Shown piece after piece: positions 12,001 through 23,600 of a stretch of DNA of 64,000 nt. A program made the position numbers and the translations under genes. The notes beneath the pieces were generated by a model, which was not told the DNA's origin, searched no databases, and worked only from the letters and a program-made list of their open reading frames with translations. The stretch comes from Pararge aegeria (Eukaryota; Arthropoda; Insecta; Lepidoptera; Nymphalidae), in the NCBI RefSeq assembly GCF_905163445.1, contig NC_053194.1, positions 18,270,921 through 18,334,920 on the forward strand. The letters are read 5' to 3'. How positions within the stretch are numbered: the stretch's first letter is position 1; each line of letters opens with the position of its first letter.

Positions 12001-13283
12001 GCTGGCACTGACGCATGTTTATAACGCAAATAGTAGCTGGAAGCATACACTTACATCGCAAATTGCAGCGCTCAGTGAGCGAGATGCGCAGGTAGTCGTG
12101 CCGGCGGCCGTGCAGGTCCACCAGCGGCGCCAGCGCGGGCTCGGCGGCGGGCTCGGCGGCCGCGGCCGGCCCCTGCGGCACGGCGCGCAACGTTTTATAT
12201 TCCAAATAAAATACAAGAAGCAGCTTGGAGATCGACACTAAATCTAGCGATGATTAACAGGATTCCGATTCCGATTTCGCCACTGAGGTTAGCATGGTTT
12301 ACTATTTATTATAAAAACTTTTTACACATATCTTTACTTTATATATTTTTGGGTGCCTTTTTTCTCAATATAAATTTACTTACAAATTTCCTTTACTTAT
12401 TACTACTTAGTAAATTTAAATATTTGATGAACAGATACTACATTTTTCTACCACTCTCTGCATTTGTCATTTTTTTAATAACTATATTAAACTCCTTGCG
12501 TTGACAGGGACTATAACACTACCAAAAAAATAGTGAAATAACAGTAAAACCTGATGACATCCTGAACCTGACCTGACATCACAATGATGATAATTTTTGA
12601 TGATTTTGTCTAAGACTTATTTAACATTTTCTGCAGATTCACCTGTTTGTAAACACATTTGCAAAATCAAATTTTTTAGCTCTACTGTAGATCAATCTTT
12701 TTGTACTACGTATATATGCTGATAAAGCAGCTTGAGGTATTATTACATTTAAAAACTACTCCTGAAGAGGGCAGTGGTCCTGAATGTGTATAGGAGGCTA
12801 AATAAGAAAATAACTTACTTTGACGGGAAAGATAATATACAATTGTTAATTTTACAAGATATGTGTTTTTTAAATATTACAGGAATCCTGTTTTGCAGTG
12901 CAAAGCATTCAATCTGGAAATGTAGAATAGATCCTTCATGCAAGCTCTTGATGTTTCAACAAGCGTAGAGACACATTTCATCACGTTTATAACATGACTA
13001 TTGTTCACATTAGTCTGTTTCAGTCTGTTAAATGTACTTTACTAAAAATAAGTTGCCCAAACTATTGATAATATTATTAAACCTAAGAAGGCAAACAGTT
13101 ACGGTATCAATAAAACAATGTTAACAGTGAAATGATTAAACATAAAATGCTGCAAGTCAAAAGAATTGTACTTACATTAGTATGTGTACGCCTGCCCGGG
13201 CTCACCAGGCTGTTCCACGGGAGCCCCTTGTGCCGGAAACTAGTTTCACGCAACAAATGCTTCAGACTGTTGCAGTAAGACAT
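5393..13283 (-). CDS. MOCS1: molybdenum cofactor biosynthesis protein 1 (MOCS1A / MOCS1A-MOCS1B)
   Basis: Shared exons in transcript order: 13176-13283, 12055-12172, 11681-11848, 9189-9352, 8995-9079, 8857-8920, 8646-8784, 7701-7811, 6787-6907. Then either 6105-6160 (MOCS1A, 377 aa) or 5393-6075 (fusion, 586 aa). All junctions are GT-AG and in phase. The A half is a radical-SAM GTP 3',8-cyclase of the MoaA family: first cluster Cx3Cx2C at C72, C76 and C79 (ERCNLRCQYCMP), GGEP at 118-121, second cluster Cx2Cx13C at C304, C307 and C321. The short isoform ends in NRPMILIGG, the Gly-Gly tail essential in MoaA. The B half is MoaC, cyclic pyranopterin monophosphate synthase. Together they make the first molybdopterin intermediate, in mitochondria in animals. 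The start gives an Arg-containing N-terminus (MSYCNSLKHLLRETSFRHK) that could be a targeting peptide. Confidence 0.93.
6105..6160 (-). CDS. MOCS1: MOCS1A terminal exon with Gly-Gly end
   Basis: The acceptor is CTTTTGTAG and the exon reads GMQNLARLKNRPMILIGG then TAG. It matches the conserved end of eukaryotic MOCS1A. It sits only 29 bp upstream of the alternative MoaC exon, so the choice between two nearby 3' splice sites decides which enzyme is made. It is AT-richer than the neighbouring exons. Confidence 0.9.
6600..6740 (-). repeat. tRNA-derived SINE fragment
   Basis: On the - strand, CCGTGGGTTCGATTCCCACGG carries a pol III B box, followed by a GTTTGTATGACGAACGTG-like body and a tail related to the SINE at 18660-18958. 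The head is missing. It lies in the intron between MOCS1 exon 9 and the terminal exons. Confidence 0.65.
6787..6907 (-). CDS. MOCS1: MOCS1 exon 9
   Basis: Encodes VCLFGAAESSLRDALRGG through KHSQHA, the third ligand region of the second Fe-S cluster (C321) and the MoaA C-terminal domain. The donor is G|GTCAGT. The first 27 coding bases and the acceptor are part of a tandem 50-bp repeat that extends upstream into the intron. Confidence 0.9.
6881..7269. repeat. 50-bp minisatellite duplicating the MOCS1 exon 9 acceptor
   Basis: Near-perfect 50-bp units start at 6881, 6931, 6981, 7031, 7081, 7131, 7181 and 7231, seven complete and the last truncated. On the - strand each contains GTGTCGCAG followed by GTGTGCCTGTTCGG, meaning the 3' splice site plus the first nine codons of exon 9. 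Every upstream copy is followed by an in-frame TAG after the codons for VCLFGAAES, so only the copy nearest the exon gives full-length protein. Confidence 0.95.
7701..7811 (-). CDS. MOCS1: MOCS1 exon 8
   Basis: A 37-codon, phase-0 exon with FISSMSKPFCGACSRLRLTA, the Cx2C pair (C304, C307) of the second 4Fe-4S cluster that binds GTP in MoaA. Donor AAG|GTCAGC, acceptor GTCGCAG. Confidence 0.92.
8142..8321 (-). repeat. 5'-truncated Lepidoptera SINE
   Basis: Shares ACGACAATACACA, CATCGCCA and TAGCCCCAAAGTAAGCGTAG with the SINE at 18660-18958, in the same orientation. The tRNA-like head is missing and an A/T-rich tail is at the low-coordinate end. It sits in a MOCS1 intron. Confidence 0.75.
9985..11545 (+). 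mobile_element. LINE remnant (RT C-terminal region) split by a MITE
   Basis: Before 10075 the + strand reads KLLRNSASLETLHSVYFALC. After 10907 it resumes with ITYCITSWGNASKSHLIQLE and RAQRSVLKTILKKPYRYPT. This is the C-terminal region typical of Jockey/CR1-type reverse transcriptase ORFs. The downstream part has lost its frame and ends near an AATAAA-rich tail. The remnant lies in the large MOCS1 intron between exons 3 and 4. Confidence 0.7.
10075..10907. mobile_element. non-autonomous DNA transposon with 40-bp TIRs
   Basis: The left terminus (10075-10114, starting TATAGTCG and containing GTAATAGGCCCGTTTTGACA) is matched in reverse complement at 10868-10907 with one mismatch. TA at both ends fits a TA target duplication. 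There is no transposase. Its insertion into the LINE is shown by the LINE reading frame on both sides. Confidence 0.82.
12173..13175. other. MOCS1 intron 1
   Basis: AT-rich intron between the N-terminal exon and the radical-SAM exons. No additional exon or transposon was recognised. Confidence 0.6.
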
Positions 13284-14695
13284 CCTGTGGCCTTCCTCCG
13301 CAAGTAAATAGAAAGATAATGAGGCTTGAATATGTAAATTGCAGCACGTAGGCAGGTACCGACTCAGTTCGACGATTATATTATACAGAATATTTCGCGT
13401 TCAAATTTTTAATGAATGTCGTGTGCAAAGTATCTACATACTTACTGATCGTTATTGAAAAATTAACCTGCGGTAGCGACTACTTCAGTAGTTTATTATT
13501 TGCACAGTAGTTTCACTTTACTTTATGCGAATATTTATGTGCAATATTATTAATACGATTCGGCTCGGTAGTACGTGGCTCTATAATAACCTACGCTTAT
13601 GGTAGTTCCAGTGTTCTGTTGCAATAAATTACGTTGTGTAAACATTAGCAAAATAAAAAACTTTACATGAATGTTGAAAAAGTTGTTGCCAATATAACTA
13701 CTGCTAATGACACTGACAGTAAAGTCCAAAGAGTATACTTACCTAAAAATTAATGAAGGTACCTGTGACATTTTTTTGCTTTATTCTTCGCCTTATTATA
13801 TTTTTGACATTTGTAATTTTATGACATTTCAGTTAGGTATAAAGTGGGTATAACGAACTTTATTATTCACTAGCGTTCCCTCGCGACTTCTTCCGCGTAT
13901 GAGTCATGAGTCAACCTTGAAAGATAGTTATAGATCATGCGAACTGTTTTTTAGAACTGTTAAGAGGAACTATTCCGCCATACTTACTACATACTTATGG
14001 TAAGAAAAGACCCGTGCTCTTTAGTGGGCCTCTAATGGGTTGATATGATGTCGATGATGATATTGATAACTGTAGACATTACAGAGTATTTTACATAGTA
14101 GTCCTGTTTACTACTAGTTATAATATTATGGTACCTACCTGCTTTGTCTAATTTATGTTAGACGTGCACTTGGCACGCCCGTTAAGTTTTTTAATATTTT
14201 TAGTTCAAAAAATTAATTGAAATTATTACTAATATTACCAGTCGTGTATGTAAAATTCAATCAGAAAATATCGAATTTCAGTATTGTATAATAAATAATA
14301 ATCTGATCGTACATCGTGGCCATGCAAATATCGATTCCAAGTTCAATGCAAAGAACAATCGATAATGAAATAGGTTTAAATTAACGAATAAACAAAACCT
14401 CATCCCTACTGTAAGCTGTCAAAATCACAGACCAAACGCAGATAAATAAACACTAGTAAAAACTTTAAAAAGTGAACTTAATATGCATACCTATTATAGG
14501 TATCATCATTTATCCGTATCCAGTAAATAACTGGTCACCTGGTGTGTGTAAATGTACGAACTAATGATAAGTAAAACGAAGTAAACTTTATAGCAAATAG
14601 CAACAAATTAAATTAATCAAAATGAAGGAAGGATGTTAAACTTTAGCAAAAGTTACTAGCTATGCAAAAGCGGTAAATAAAATTGACAGAAGTAA
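13284..14695. promoter_or_regulatory. divergent spacer between MOCS1 and NRDE2
   Basis: About 1.4 kb separates the start codons of two head-to-head genes, so it must hold both promoters and 5' UTRs. It is AT-rich. No CpG-island-like core or obvious TATA box position could be assigned with confidence. Confidence 0.45.
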
Positions 14696-17600
14696 ATGAT
14701 GGCACTGTTTCCAGCCTATTCATTGTCTAAAAAAAATGTTGAAGATGTTCCGGAAGATCCACGTAAGTTTCCTTTATTATTCCGGGTTTGGTTCGTGCCG
14801 GGCTGGTCGCGCTCACGGGTGGTGTGTTACAGCGATGTGGCCGGCGCACGCGGAGCCGCCCGAGCGCACGGAAGCGCAGCTGCTGGCCAGCGACAGCGAC
14901 GAGGGCGAGCAGCCCGCGCCGCGGCGCGCCAGTCCGCCCGCCGAGAGCGCCGCCTTCTACCGCGACTGCCGGCGGGACCGCGGCAACCTGCGCGTGTCCA
15001 CGCTCTACTACCCCGGCCGCCCAGAGTGAGGCGCCGGCACTGTACTAGTCTTAAGCCCGGAATACACATGCTACAATGAAAGCGTGCTTGTTTGCTACTC
15101 CTTGTATTAAGGCACAGACCTCAGAAGCATACGTATTATGAGCATACTTCTTTCTAGCACAGCTGAGATATACATGCTCATTATTTGTAATATATTTCTT
15201 TTACTTTTGTTAGTTCGGCCTGATAAATGCAAAATATCAAATAATAGCTTGTAACAGTCCACAGCTGGACTTAAGGCCTCTCCCAATGGGAGCGTCTGCC
15301 CTTATTCACTCTGCTGGGCCAGTCGGTTGGTGATCCTAGTAGATGTATAGGTAGCACGGAGGATGCTGCTTCCCATTCTCCATTATATTCCCTCAGTTGC
15401 CTCATACAACACGGGAAGAAAAGGTGACAACTGTGTCCTAATCAACTGTCAACCGCGTAATGTGTAATAAATGGATTTATTTGTGTTTCAACACATGTTT
15501 CACTTTGGTTTGCATTATCTCTCAAACTTTTGTTTTTCACGCACATTCTATAAACATGCATAAGTAGCATGCTTGCATAGTTCATGTTCAGATTTGGTTT
15601 CATCTGCTACTATGTACCATGTGCATTCCAGGCTTTATTTGGATAGTGTAGTTTGTCTGTTTGCAACTTTGTGGTGTTTCGAGCGCAGGTCTTTAAGGTG
15701 ATTAGATTATTTTAGTATCATGAGAGGTGACAACAGCGTAAAGTCCAGTACAATACAATAGCATTAAGTCCATTAAATCATCTTTAGGTTTGGCCGAGTG
15801 TCTAGGAGTCATGCCGAAAGATATTCTCGGTTTCTATGCAACATTGTATTGGAACACTTAAACATTAATCATTTTTGTTTTGAAAAATGTGTTTAGCCAG
15901 GTTTATAGATTTATGTTTATATTTTCTAAAACCTTTTTGTTCCCCAGCTTTAATTCCATTTAGCTCTAAGTAATTGTCCCCGTTGAAGTCATATACAATG
16001 GGACCCTTGTTTAATATGACCCTTTTTCTTCAAATCCCACCGTCAACATTAGCCTCGCCTGCGTCTCAGGTACTCTCGCGCCCGCGCGGTGCGAGCGCCC
16101 AAGCGGCCGCGCGCCGCGCGCTACTACGCGAGCCGCGCGCCCGACGCGCCCGATGCGCCCGCGCGGCACGAGCGCGTGGCGGCCTTCCGCCGGCTGCTGG
16201 CCGCCGCGCCCGGCGACGCGGCGCTGTGGGAGCGCTTCGTGGACTTCCAGGAGGCCTGCGGCGGCGCCGACGCCGCGCTCGCGGCCGCCGACGAGGCCGC
16301 CGCCCGCCTGCCGCGCGCGCCCGGCCCGCGCGCGCGGCTGCTGACCGCGTTGCGCCGCGCGCTGCCGCCGCACGCCGCGCTGGCCCGCCTGCGCGCGCTG
16401 CTGGCCGCCGAGCGGGAGCCGCGCGCGCGCGTGCCGCTGTGGCTGGCGCTGCTCGACGCGCTGGCCGCCGCGCCCGGCGCCGACGCGGCGCAGCTGGACG
16501 CCGCCGCGGCCGCCGCGCTGGCCGACGCGCGCGCGCTGCCCGCCGCCTACCCGCGCCTGCTGTACGCCTTCGGCCGCCTGCTGCGCGCCGCCGGCCTGAG
16601 CGAGCGCCTCGTGCTGCTGGTGGAGCTGGTGGTGGCCATGAACTTCGCGCCCGCCGCGCCCTTCCCGCCCGCGCCGCCCGCGCCGCCGGACGAGCGCGCG
16701 GCCGAGCTGCTGCTGCAGCGGCGCGAGGACGCGGTGCTGGCCAGCGGCCTGCCGCTGGGCGCCGTGTGGGTGCGCGTGGAGCGGCTGCGCGCCGAGGCGC
16801 ACTGGCGCGCCCCGGTCGGGGCCGCCGGCGCCGACCCGCAGCGCACGCCGCTGCCGCACGACGTGGCCGACCTGCTGCTGCCGGTCGCGGCGCCCGCCGA
16901 GCTGCTGCGCCTGGCCGTGCGCCTGCTGCTGCTGGCCAAGGTGCCGCTGCTGCCGGCCGGCGAGGCGGCGGCGCGCTGGGCGGGCGGCGCGGCGGACGAC
17001 GCCTCGGCGCTGCTGCCGCTGCTGGCGGCGGCGGCGGCGCTGCCGGCGGCGCACCGCGCGCACGTGGCGCCGGAGGAGGCGCGGCGCGCGCTGCGGCTGC
17101 TGCAGGACCCGCCGCACTACTTCAGCGCGGCGGCGGGCTACCTGCGCTGGGTGGAGGCGCTGTGGGACGCGCTGGGCGCGCGGCTGGGCGGCGCGGCGCG
17201 GCTGGCGCTGCTGTGCTGGCGCTTGCGCTGGCTGGGCGCGCTGGCGCGGCTGGGCGCGCGCGAGGAGGCGGCGCGGCTGCGCGCGTGCGCGCGGGCGCTG
17301 TTGCGCGCGGAGCGGCACCCGCTGGCCTTCGCGGAGTTCGCGCGGCTGGAGTGCGCGGCGGCGGGGCGGGCGCGCGGCGCGGCGGCGGGCGCGGGCGCGC
17401 TGCGCGGCGCGCTGCAGCGGTCGCTGGCGGCGCCGCACTGCCTGTACGCGGCGCGCGCGGTGGCGGAGGCGAGCGCGGCGGGCGCGCAGCTGAGCGCGGC
17501 GGGGCGCAGCGCGCTGGTGAGCGCGGCGCTGGGCCGCGCGGTCGAGGAGCCCGACTCCGCGCAGCTGGCGGCCGCGCTGCGACGGGTGAGTGGCCGCGAC

Positions 17601-20600
17601 TGTTTAATATATTTCAACGGGGCGCCACGACTCACTTCTAAAAAGTAAAGTTAACAGCACCGGACGTAGGATCGATCCCTGGAGTGCTCCAGCCATATAT
17701 GATATAGAAAATTCTTTTTAAATGAAGATAACAAATTCAAGATTTTTACCGATGAAGCATATTGTTGTAACTTACTTAAGAGTGTGATCACCCAAATCGA
17801 AAGCTTTCGAGAAATCTGTATATGGTCCATCTATTTGCACTATGATTATTTTAATTTTGAATTTGAACGTTATTAAGAATCTCTTGCAAAACTATGTTTG
17901 TCTGTTTGTCCTTCCAAAGATCAAACGGCGTTAAACTAGCTTAGTTAACAACTTGATCTTTGGCATAGAGTTAGTCAGAAGGTCCATCCTTCCAGAGTAA
18001 CATAGTAACATAGTAACATAGACAACTTTTTATACGAGAAAACTAAACGGTTCCCATGAGTAAAGACAACATGGAAATCATAATCTTATTATATCAATTT
18101 GGTCAATGGTATGATCGATTGTCCTCATTTATTAAATTAACGCATTCAAAAGGCCTATACTAATTATTAGTAAAGAAGCTTCATAGCGCGATGCACTATT
18201 GAATAAAACAGCGCCATCTATCGCATTACTTTAAAATTAACTTGTTCAACCTTTAACATACCGCCCACCATGGACACAATGTCCGTAACTAATACAAGAT
18301 TGCATCACATAAAGAATTAAAAAATAGCTGATACGTGGACTGTAAATTTGAAGTTGTTATGTCTTCTCATATTTATTTGTTTATTTATGTAAAGGCATGG
18401 ATGCAAGTAATGCATCCATGCCTTTACATAATAAGAAACAGTTATAATTATTACAAACACGATTTCCGGATTCTAATTACTGTTAGTAGAAATATATATT
18501 AGATATCAGAATATGGCATCCATAACTTTGCACTTGATTTGATTGCCTCTTACCTCAGTGACAGAACCTAAAAGGTATGCATAAAAGTCGCAGGTTTCGC
18601 CTGTCTTAATGGTCCACAGGGCTCAATTTTGGATCCCTTTCTATTTTTAGTGTATATATTTTTTTTTTTTTGTATCCAGTATAGGTATAATAAATAATAA
18701 AATAAATAAATATACTACGACAATACACATATCGCCACCTAGCCCCAAAGTAAGCGTAGCTTGTGTTATGGGTACTAAGATGACTGATGAATATTTTTAT
18801 GAATAATATACATAAATACTTTAAAATATATATATAAACACCCAGACACTGAAAAACATTCATGCTCATCACACAAACATTTTCCAGTTGTGGGAATCGA
18901 ACCCACGGCCTTGGATCCAGAAAGCAGGGTCGCTGCAAACTGCGCCAATCGGCCGTCGAAATTATTATTGATTTAACACACCATGTCGGTAACACTTCTG
19001 ACATTGTACTGTTTGAAGATGATACATCACTCATTTTTAAGACTGATAGAAATAGAGACAATTCTGACGATGTAAACCGTGCTATGTCGCATGTGTCTCA
19101 CTGGTTTACTGCCAATAACTTACTTTTATATGCTAAAACACAAAGTGTGTGGAATTTATATTATAAATGTGAGGAAGATTGATAAAAATATAATGATTAA
19201 CGAATAAACGATTAAAATGGAGAATTCCACAGTTTTTCTAGGGGTGACCTTGGATTACAAGCTTCAGTGGGGTGCCCATATAGAGACATTAGCGGGTAAA
19301 CTAGCGTGTTATCATATGGGATCTTGCTATGGGGCAAAGCAGCTGACATAGACACTATATTTATAGTACAAAAAAGAATCTAAAGAATGTATATACTTCC
19401 TGTGTAGATTTATCGCAAATATTTTCCCTCTTATACCCGAATTGTATATTTTTTGCAACAATAAGTTATGTGAGAAGTCGTTGTCGGCGGCCTTTGTCAT
19501 ATCTAATAGAAGTCATTCACATTTTTTAGCATTTTAAAATATTTTTTATGATGTGCAAACTATCGGTCGACGTATTTACTAGTATTCTAATAAGCAGGAT
19601 GTTTTGGACAGATAATTCGATTTCTCAAAACTCCATAACGTATTCTGTAGAAAGGCTGTTAATATCTGTTCTTTGTAAGTAGTCTATCCCATGCTCTACT
19701 AGTCGGAGTCGCTATCTCCGCCACCTTGTCTTTGTGTCCGGTAGAAAGCAGACGCAATTGAATATCCTTCAATTGTAAATTGGTTTATTTGGTTTTCCGA
19801 GATCCAGGTTAATATGTATTTTAAATAGTTTTAAGAAGATAGCTAATATGTGAGTTTTATTTTTCAAGCTTTGAATATTTTGAACGAGGACTTTATTTTC
19901 ATTCATCTGCTTATTACCACGTATAATTGCATGTTTTCCATTCCTTCTAGCTATTACAGTCAAAACCGTTTATGGCGACATCATTTAGAACAACATACCG
20001 GTTAAATTGACCAAAATCAAAGCTCCTGGCTGAATACGATATGACCGCCTTATCGGAAAACATTGGTATTTACGACATTGTTTACTGCCACATACCGCAT
20101 TAAGCGACCACATTTGGTTAATGTTTTCGGAAAATTATATCAGTAACAGTATCCACATCTGGCACAGTATAATGGTCAATGGCTATTATCGTAAAAGTAA
20201 ACAAAGTTTAGGGTCTTTTATAATTCTTAGAAACAAAGCACGTGCATGCCCTAGCCTCAAGGCCCGCTTCGTCATACCTCTTAAGTCTGTTTGTTACTTA
20301 TCTTTACACAAGACGCACTAAAACATATTGATGAGTTAACTGTGAAAATTGTAATATGTCGCAAAGAAAACAAATCAATATCAAAGAAAAATCTCGTATT
20401 ACTTTCCAATATGGAAAGACAATACATAAAGCATTATTAATATTTGTCACCGGTTGTTACAACTATCGGTTTTTACGACTAAATATGAGTAGTCCCTTCG
20501 ATGTCGTTATAACAGATTTTGACTGTATTAAGATTTCTCTAATATTCTTCACTCTTACAGAGCATACCCTGTTAGGTATTCTGAGATAGCTTATCCCGTA

Positions 20601-23600
20601 TCTTTGAAGTGGCGAGTGTTATTTAAAATATATTTGCTGCTGTAGTGTACTCGACTCTGAGTCCTTTGGCTATGAACCTATTCCATTTTTATCTAGCGTT
20701 TGATACGCAGAGTCGCAGTTCGGAATTGTATCGCCTAGAACGCTGCGATCCTGTAGCGTCTATATGACGTGATTGTATCGTTTGCTAAAGTTGGCTCTGT
20801 TTGGCTGCGCACTGGAGTGTGATCATTTCTATTGCGTCGTGTAATCTGCACACACTGCCTGCACCTCCAGTTACGTTTTAAGTCTGCCGAAAAGCCCTTA
20901 AAAAGTTTTTGTAATATTAAAACATTCAAAGTGATAGATAATTTTGCAGCTTGTACATTTCAGTAATTCATTGTGTTGGATTTGTCGTTCACATGCAAAA
21001 AATTTGGGTGTACCAAAAAATGGACCAGCCAACTCAATTGCAGGAAGTGTTCAAATTAATTTGACAATGTGTAAAAAGACTCCAATCCAAATCCTTTTTC
21101 CTTTTTAAATCTCGCCAAATAATCCCAAAACCCGAAGTCACTTTCCGCCCCATCTTTTTCTACTTTTTCTTTTTACCTTCTTATCAAATAAAAATACTCC
21201 AAATCGATGACTGCTTTTATCAAAAGGATTGATGACCCTAGTTCTTCTATAATTCCTAGATTCATTTTATTGATTTGCATATCATCTCGTATTGATAATC
21301 TAGCTTAGAATGGCATTTATCTGTGACGAAAATTCAAGTAACCTTACAAATGTTTATCTCAGTTAAAAATTATGTTAGTTTCTTCAATACATACGCTTGG
21401 ATTTCGATGACAAACGAGGAATCTAGGCCTGATTGAATCTTTATCGATACCATTGACTTACAGGGCATACTGCCCTCTTTACCTGGCCTGGATAAGTCTA
21501 CCTTGCTTGGCATTTTCTTAAGGCCTAATAACTGGACAGCAGACTAGATTAGAACCAGTCTTAGACTCGGCTTTTATCAAAGCTGTGGCCAAAAAAGCTT
21601 GACTTCGAGTGTTTGAAAAACAAGAGACTACGTTGGTCGCCTCACTCTGTTAGTGTGGAGTGTGTGTAGTGTAGCAGCCGTACTATAAATACCAGTACCG
21701 TATAATAACCAGTCGCATTTAAACCATGACAAAGTGCATACGTATTTTCTTTTTAACTATCCACAACCTGCAAGAGCAAATTAACCTTATTTCAATCAAC
21801 ACTAGGTCTCTGGCTGGCGTATAATTTTTTAGAGTACTCACAGTTGTTCCGATACCGCACAAACACTGCACTCACAGCTTCCGCTTCCTTTGCCGCTCTT
21901 AGCTCGTGCACACGCCATTGCTTCACCCGTAGATCTGCTTCCTTTCCGCTCATGGACTCGCTACCGCTCCGCTCATGGAATCGCTGAAACTTCCGCTCTA
22001 CTTCTGGACCCACTGACGCTATGACCGTACTTACTAGTACAGCTTTAACCTGATGCCGCAGCACCCTAGCGCCCTCAGTGACAATTCGTCTCTGGGTCGG
22101 CTCGGTCTTCTTCATCACTCCTCAGCCAGCCTATATCCGGCTCGAAGGACCAATGAACGCACCCACACCAAACCCGAGTGATGAATGAAACTCTGTACGC
22201 ACGATTTTGTTCACTGTACTTAATAACATCCAAAGAGGCCTATATTAATTATTAGTAACGAATCTTCAAAGCGCGATACAATATTAAATAAAACCAAAAA
22301 TCCGCCATCTATTGCATTACTTAAAAATTGACTCGTTCAACCTGTACATTAAATAAAATCAAATATAGAATAAAACTCTACAGAGAAATTGTCAGCAGCA
22401 GTACACATTTCATCTTTCACAAGTTAATCTTAGAAATAGATTTCTTAAACGGTCATGCTATTTTGGATCATGAGCCTAAAGACGATTTAATTCAACATTA
22501 CAAGCACCTGTGATTACAGAATTTATCGAGCAGAAATTATATTGAGAGATATTGTTTATCAAATATTGAGCTCGCGTTCGAACACTTAAAGAAATATGAA
22601 TGAATCGAGGCTCATTTGGCGCGGCAGTGCGAGGAGCAGTGCGACGCGCTGGAGGCGGCGTACGAGGCGGCCGACGCGGCCGACTCGGCCGACGGCGTCG
22701 ACGCCGACGCCGACCCGGCCGAGGAGGACGCCGAGCTGCTGCTGCTGCCGGGCGACGCGGAGTGGGCGCGCGCGCGCGCGCTGCTGGCCCCGCCGCTGCG
22801 CCGCCAGCAGCTGTTGCGCCGCCTGCTGGCGCGCGCGCCGGGCGGCGCGGCGCGCGGCGGCGCGGCGCTGCGCTACTGGGAGGCGGGCGGCGAGGCGCTG
22901 GCGGCCGCGGCGGCGCGCGAGGGCCGCGCCGGCGCCGTGGCGCGCGACCTGCTGCCGCTGTTCCCGCACAACGCGCAGCTGGCGCTCGGTGAGTGGCTCG
23001 CTCGGTCCGCAGAATTGTTAATTTCCCTAAGAGCCTTCCGGAAGAAGCACTTCAGAATTATAGAGGCGGTTTACGTTCTCGTCGATAAAGATATTAAAAA
23101 GCCCGAGTTCCAAAGTAGACCCTCGCGATACACCAGAGAGAACTAAATTAGAGGTAGGCTTCGAATCGTCCAGAACCACCGCCTTTAGATAAATATGAGG
23201 CTAGCCAATTCGGGACGTTATTTACAATACGATAATGTTTTAGCTTGCGAATCGGAACTAGGGACGAACGCTGTAGAAAAATCTGCTCGAATCGCATTTA
23301 CTCGTAGGATTCGGTCAACATAATCTACTACTACTAGATCGGCTTTCAAAGAAGCCATGTTGTTTGGATGTTAAAATTGATCTCACAAGCCGGCCGCAGA
23401 GTGCGCGGGCGCGCCGCTGTGGGCGTGGAGCGGCGCGGGCGGCGCGGCGGCGCGGCTGCGCGCGCTGGCCCCGCGCGGGGACGCGGCCGCGCTGGCGGCG
23501 CTGCTGCCGGCGCTGGCGCGCGCGCTGCGCTCCGACTTCGCGCCGCCCGGTGAGTGCCCGCTCTGAGCGCCGGTGGGCTCTGCGCGCTGAGCGCTGAACC

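Larger units (their letters stand above)
17586..22609. other. NRDE2 intron 3
   Basis: A 5-kb AT-rich intron loaded with transposon pieces: a 115-bp repeat (18150-18260, recurring at 22231-22348), a perfect hairpin (18386-18430), a LINE with a nested SINE (18480-19440) and a pogo-like MITE (19957-20525). Position 21590-22140 is GC-richer and carries a 108-aa open frame on the - strand that I do not recognise. No further NRDE2 exon was seen. Confidence 0.6.

Noticed and set aside
16011..17438. A 475-aa open frame antisense to NRDE2 exon 3, and a 555-aa frame overlapping it
   Set aside because: Extreme GC content removes stop codons in all frames. Only the NRDE2 frame splices in phase and carries family motifs.
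21792..22118. A 108-aa open frame on the - strand in NRDE2 intron 3
   Set aside because: No recognisable domain, no splice partners, and it lies among transposon fragments. It was not called as a gene.
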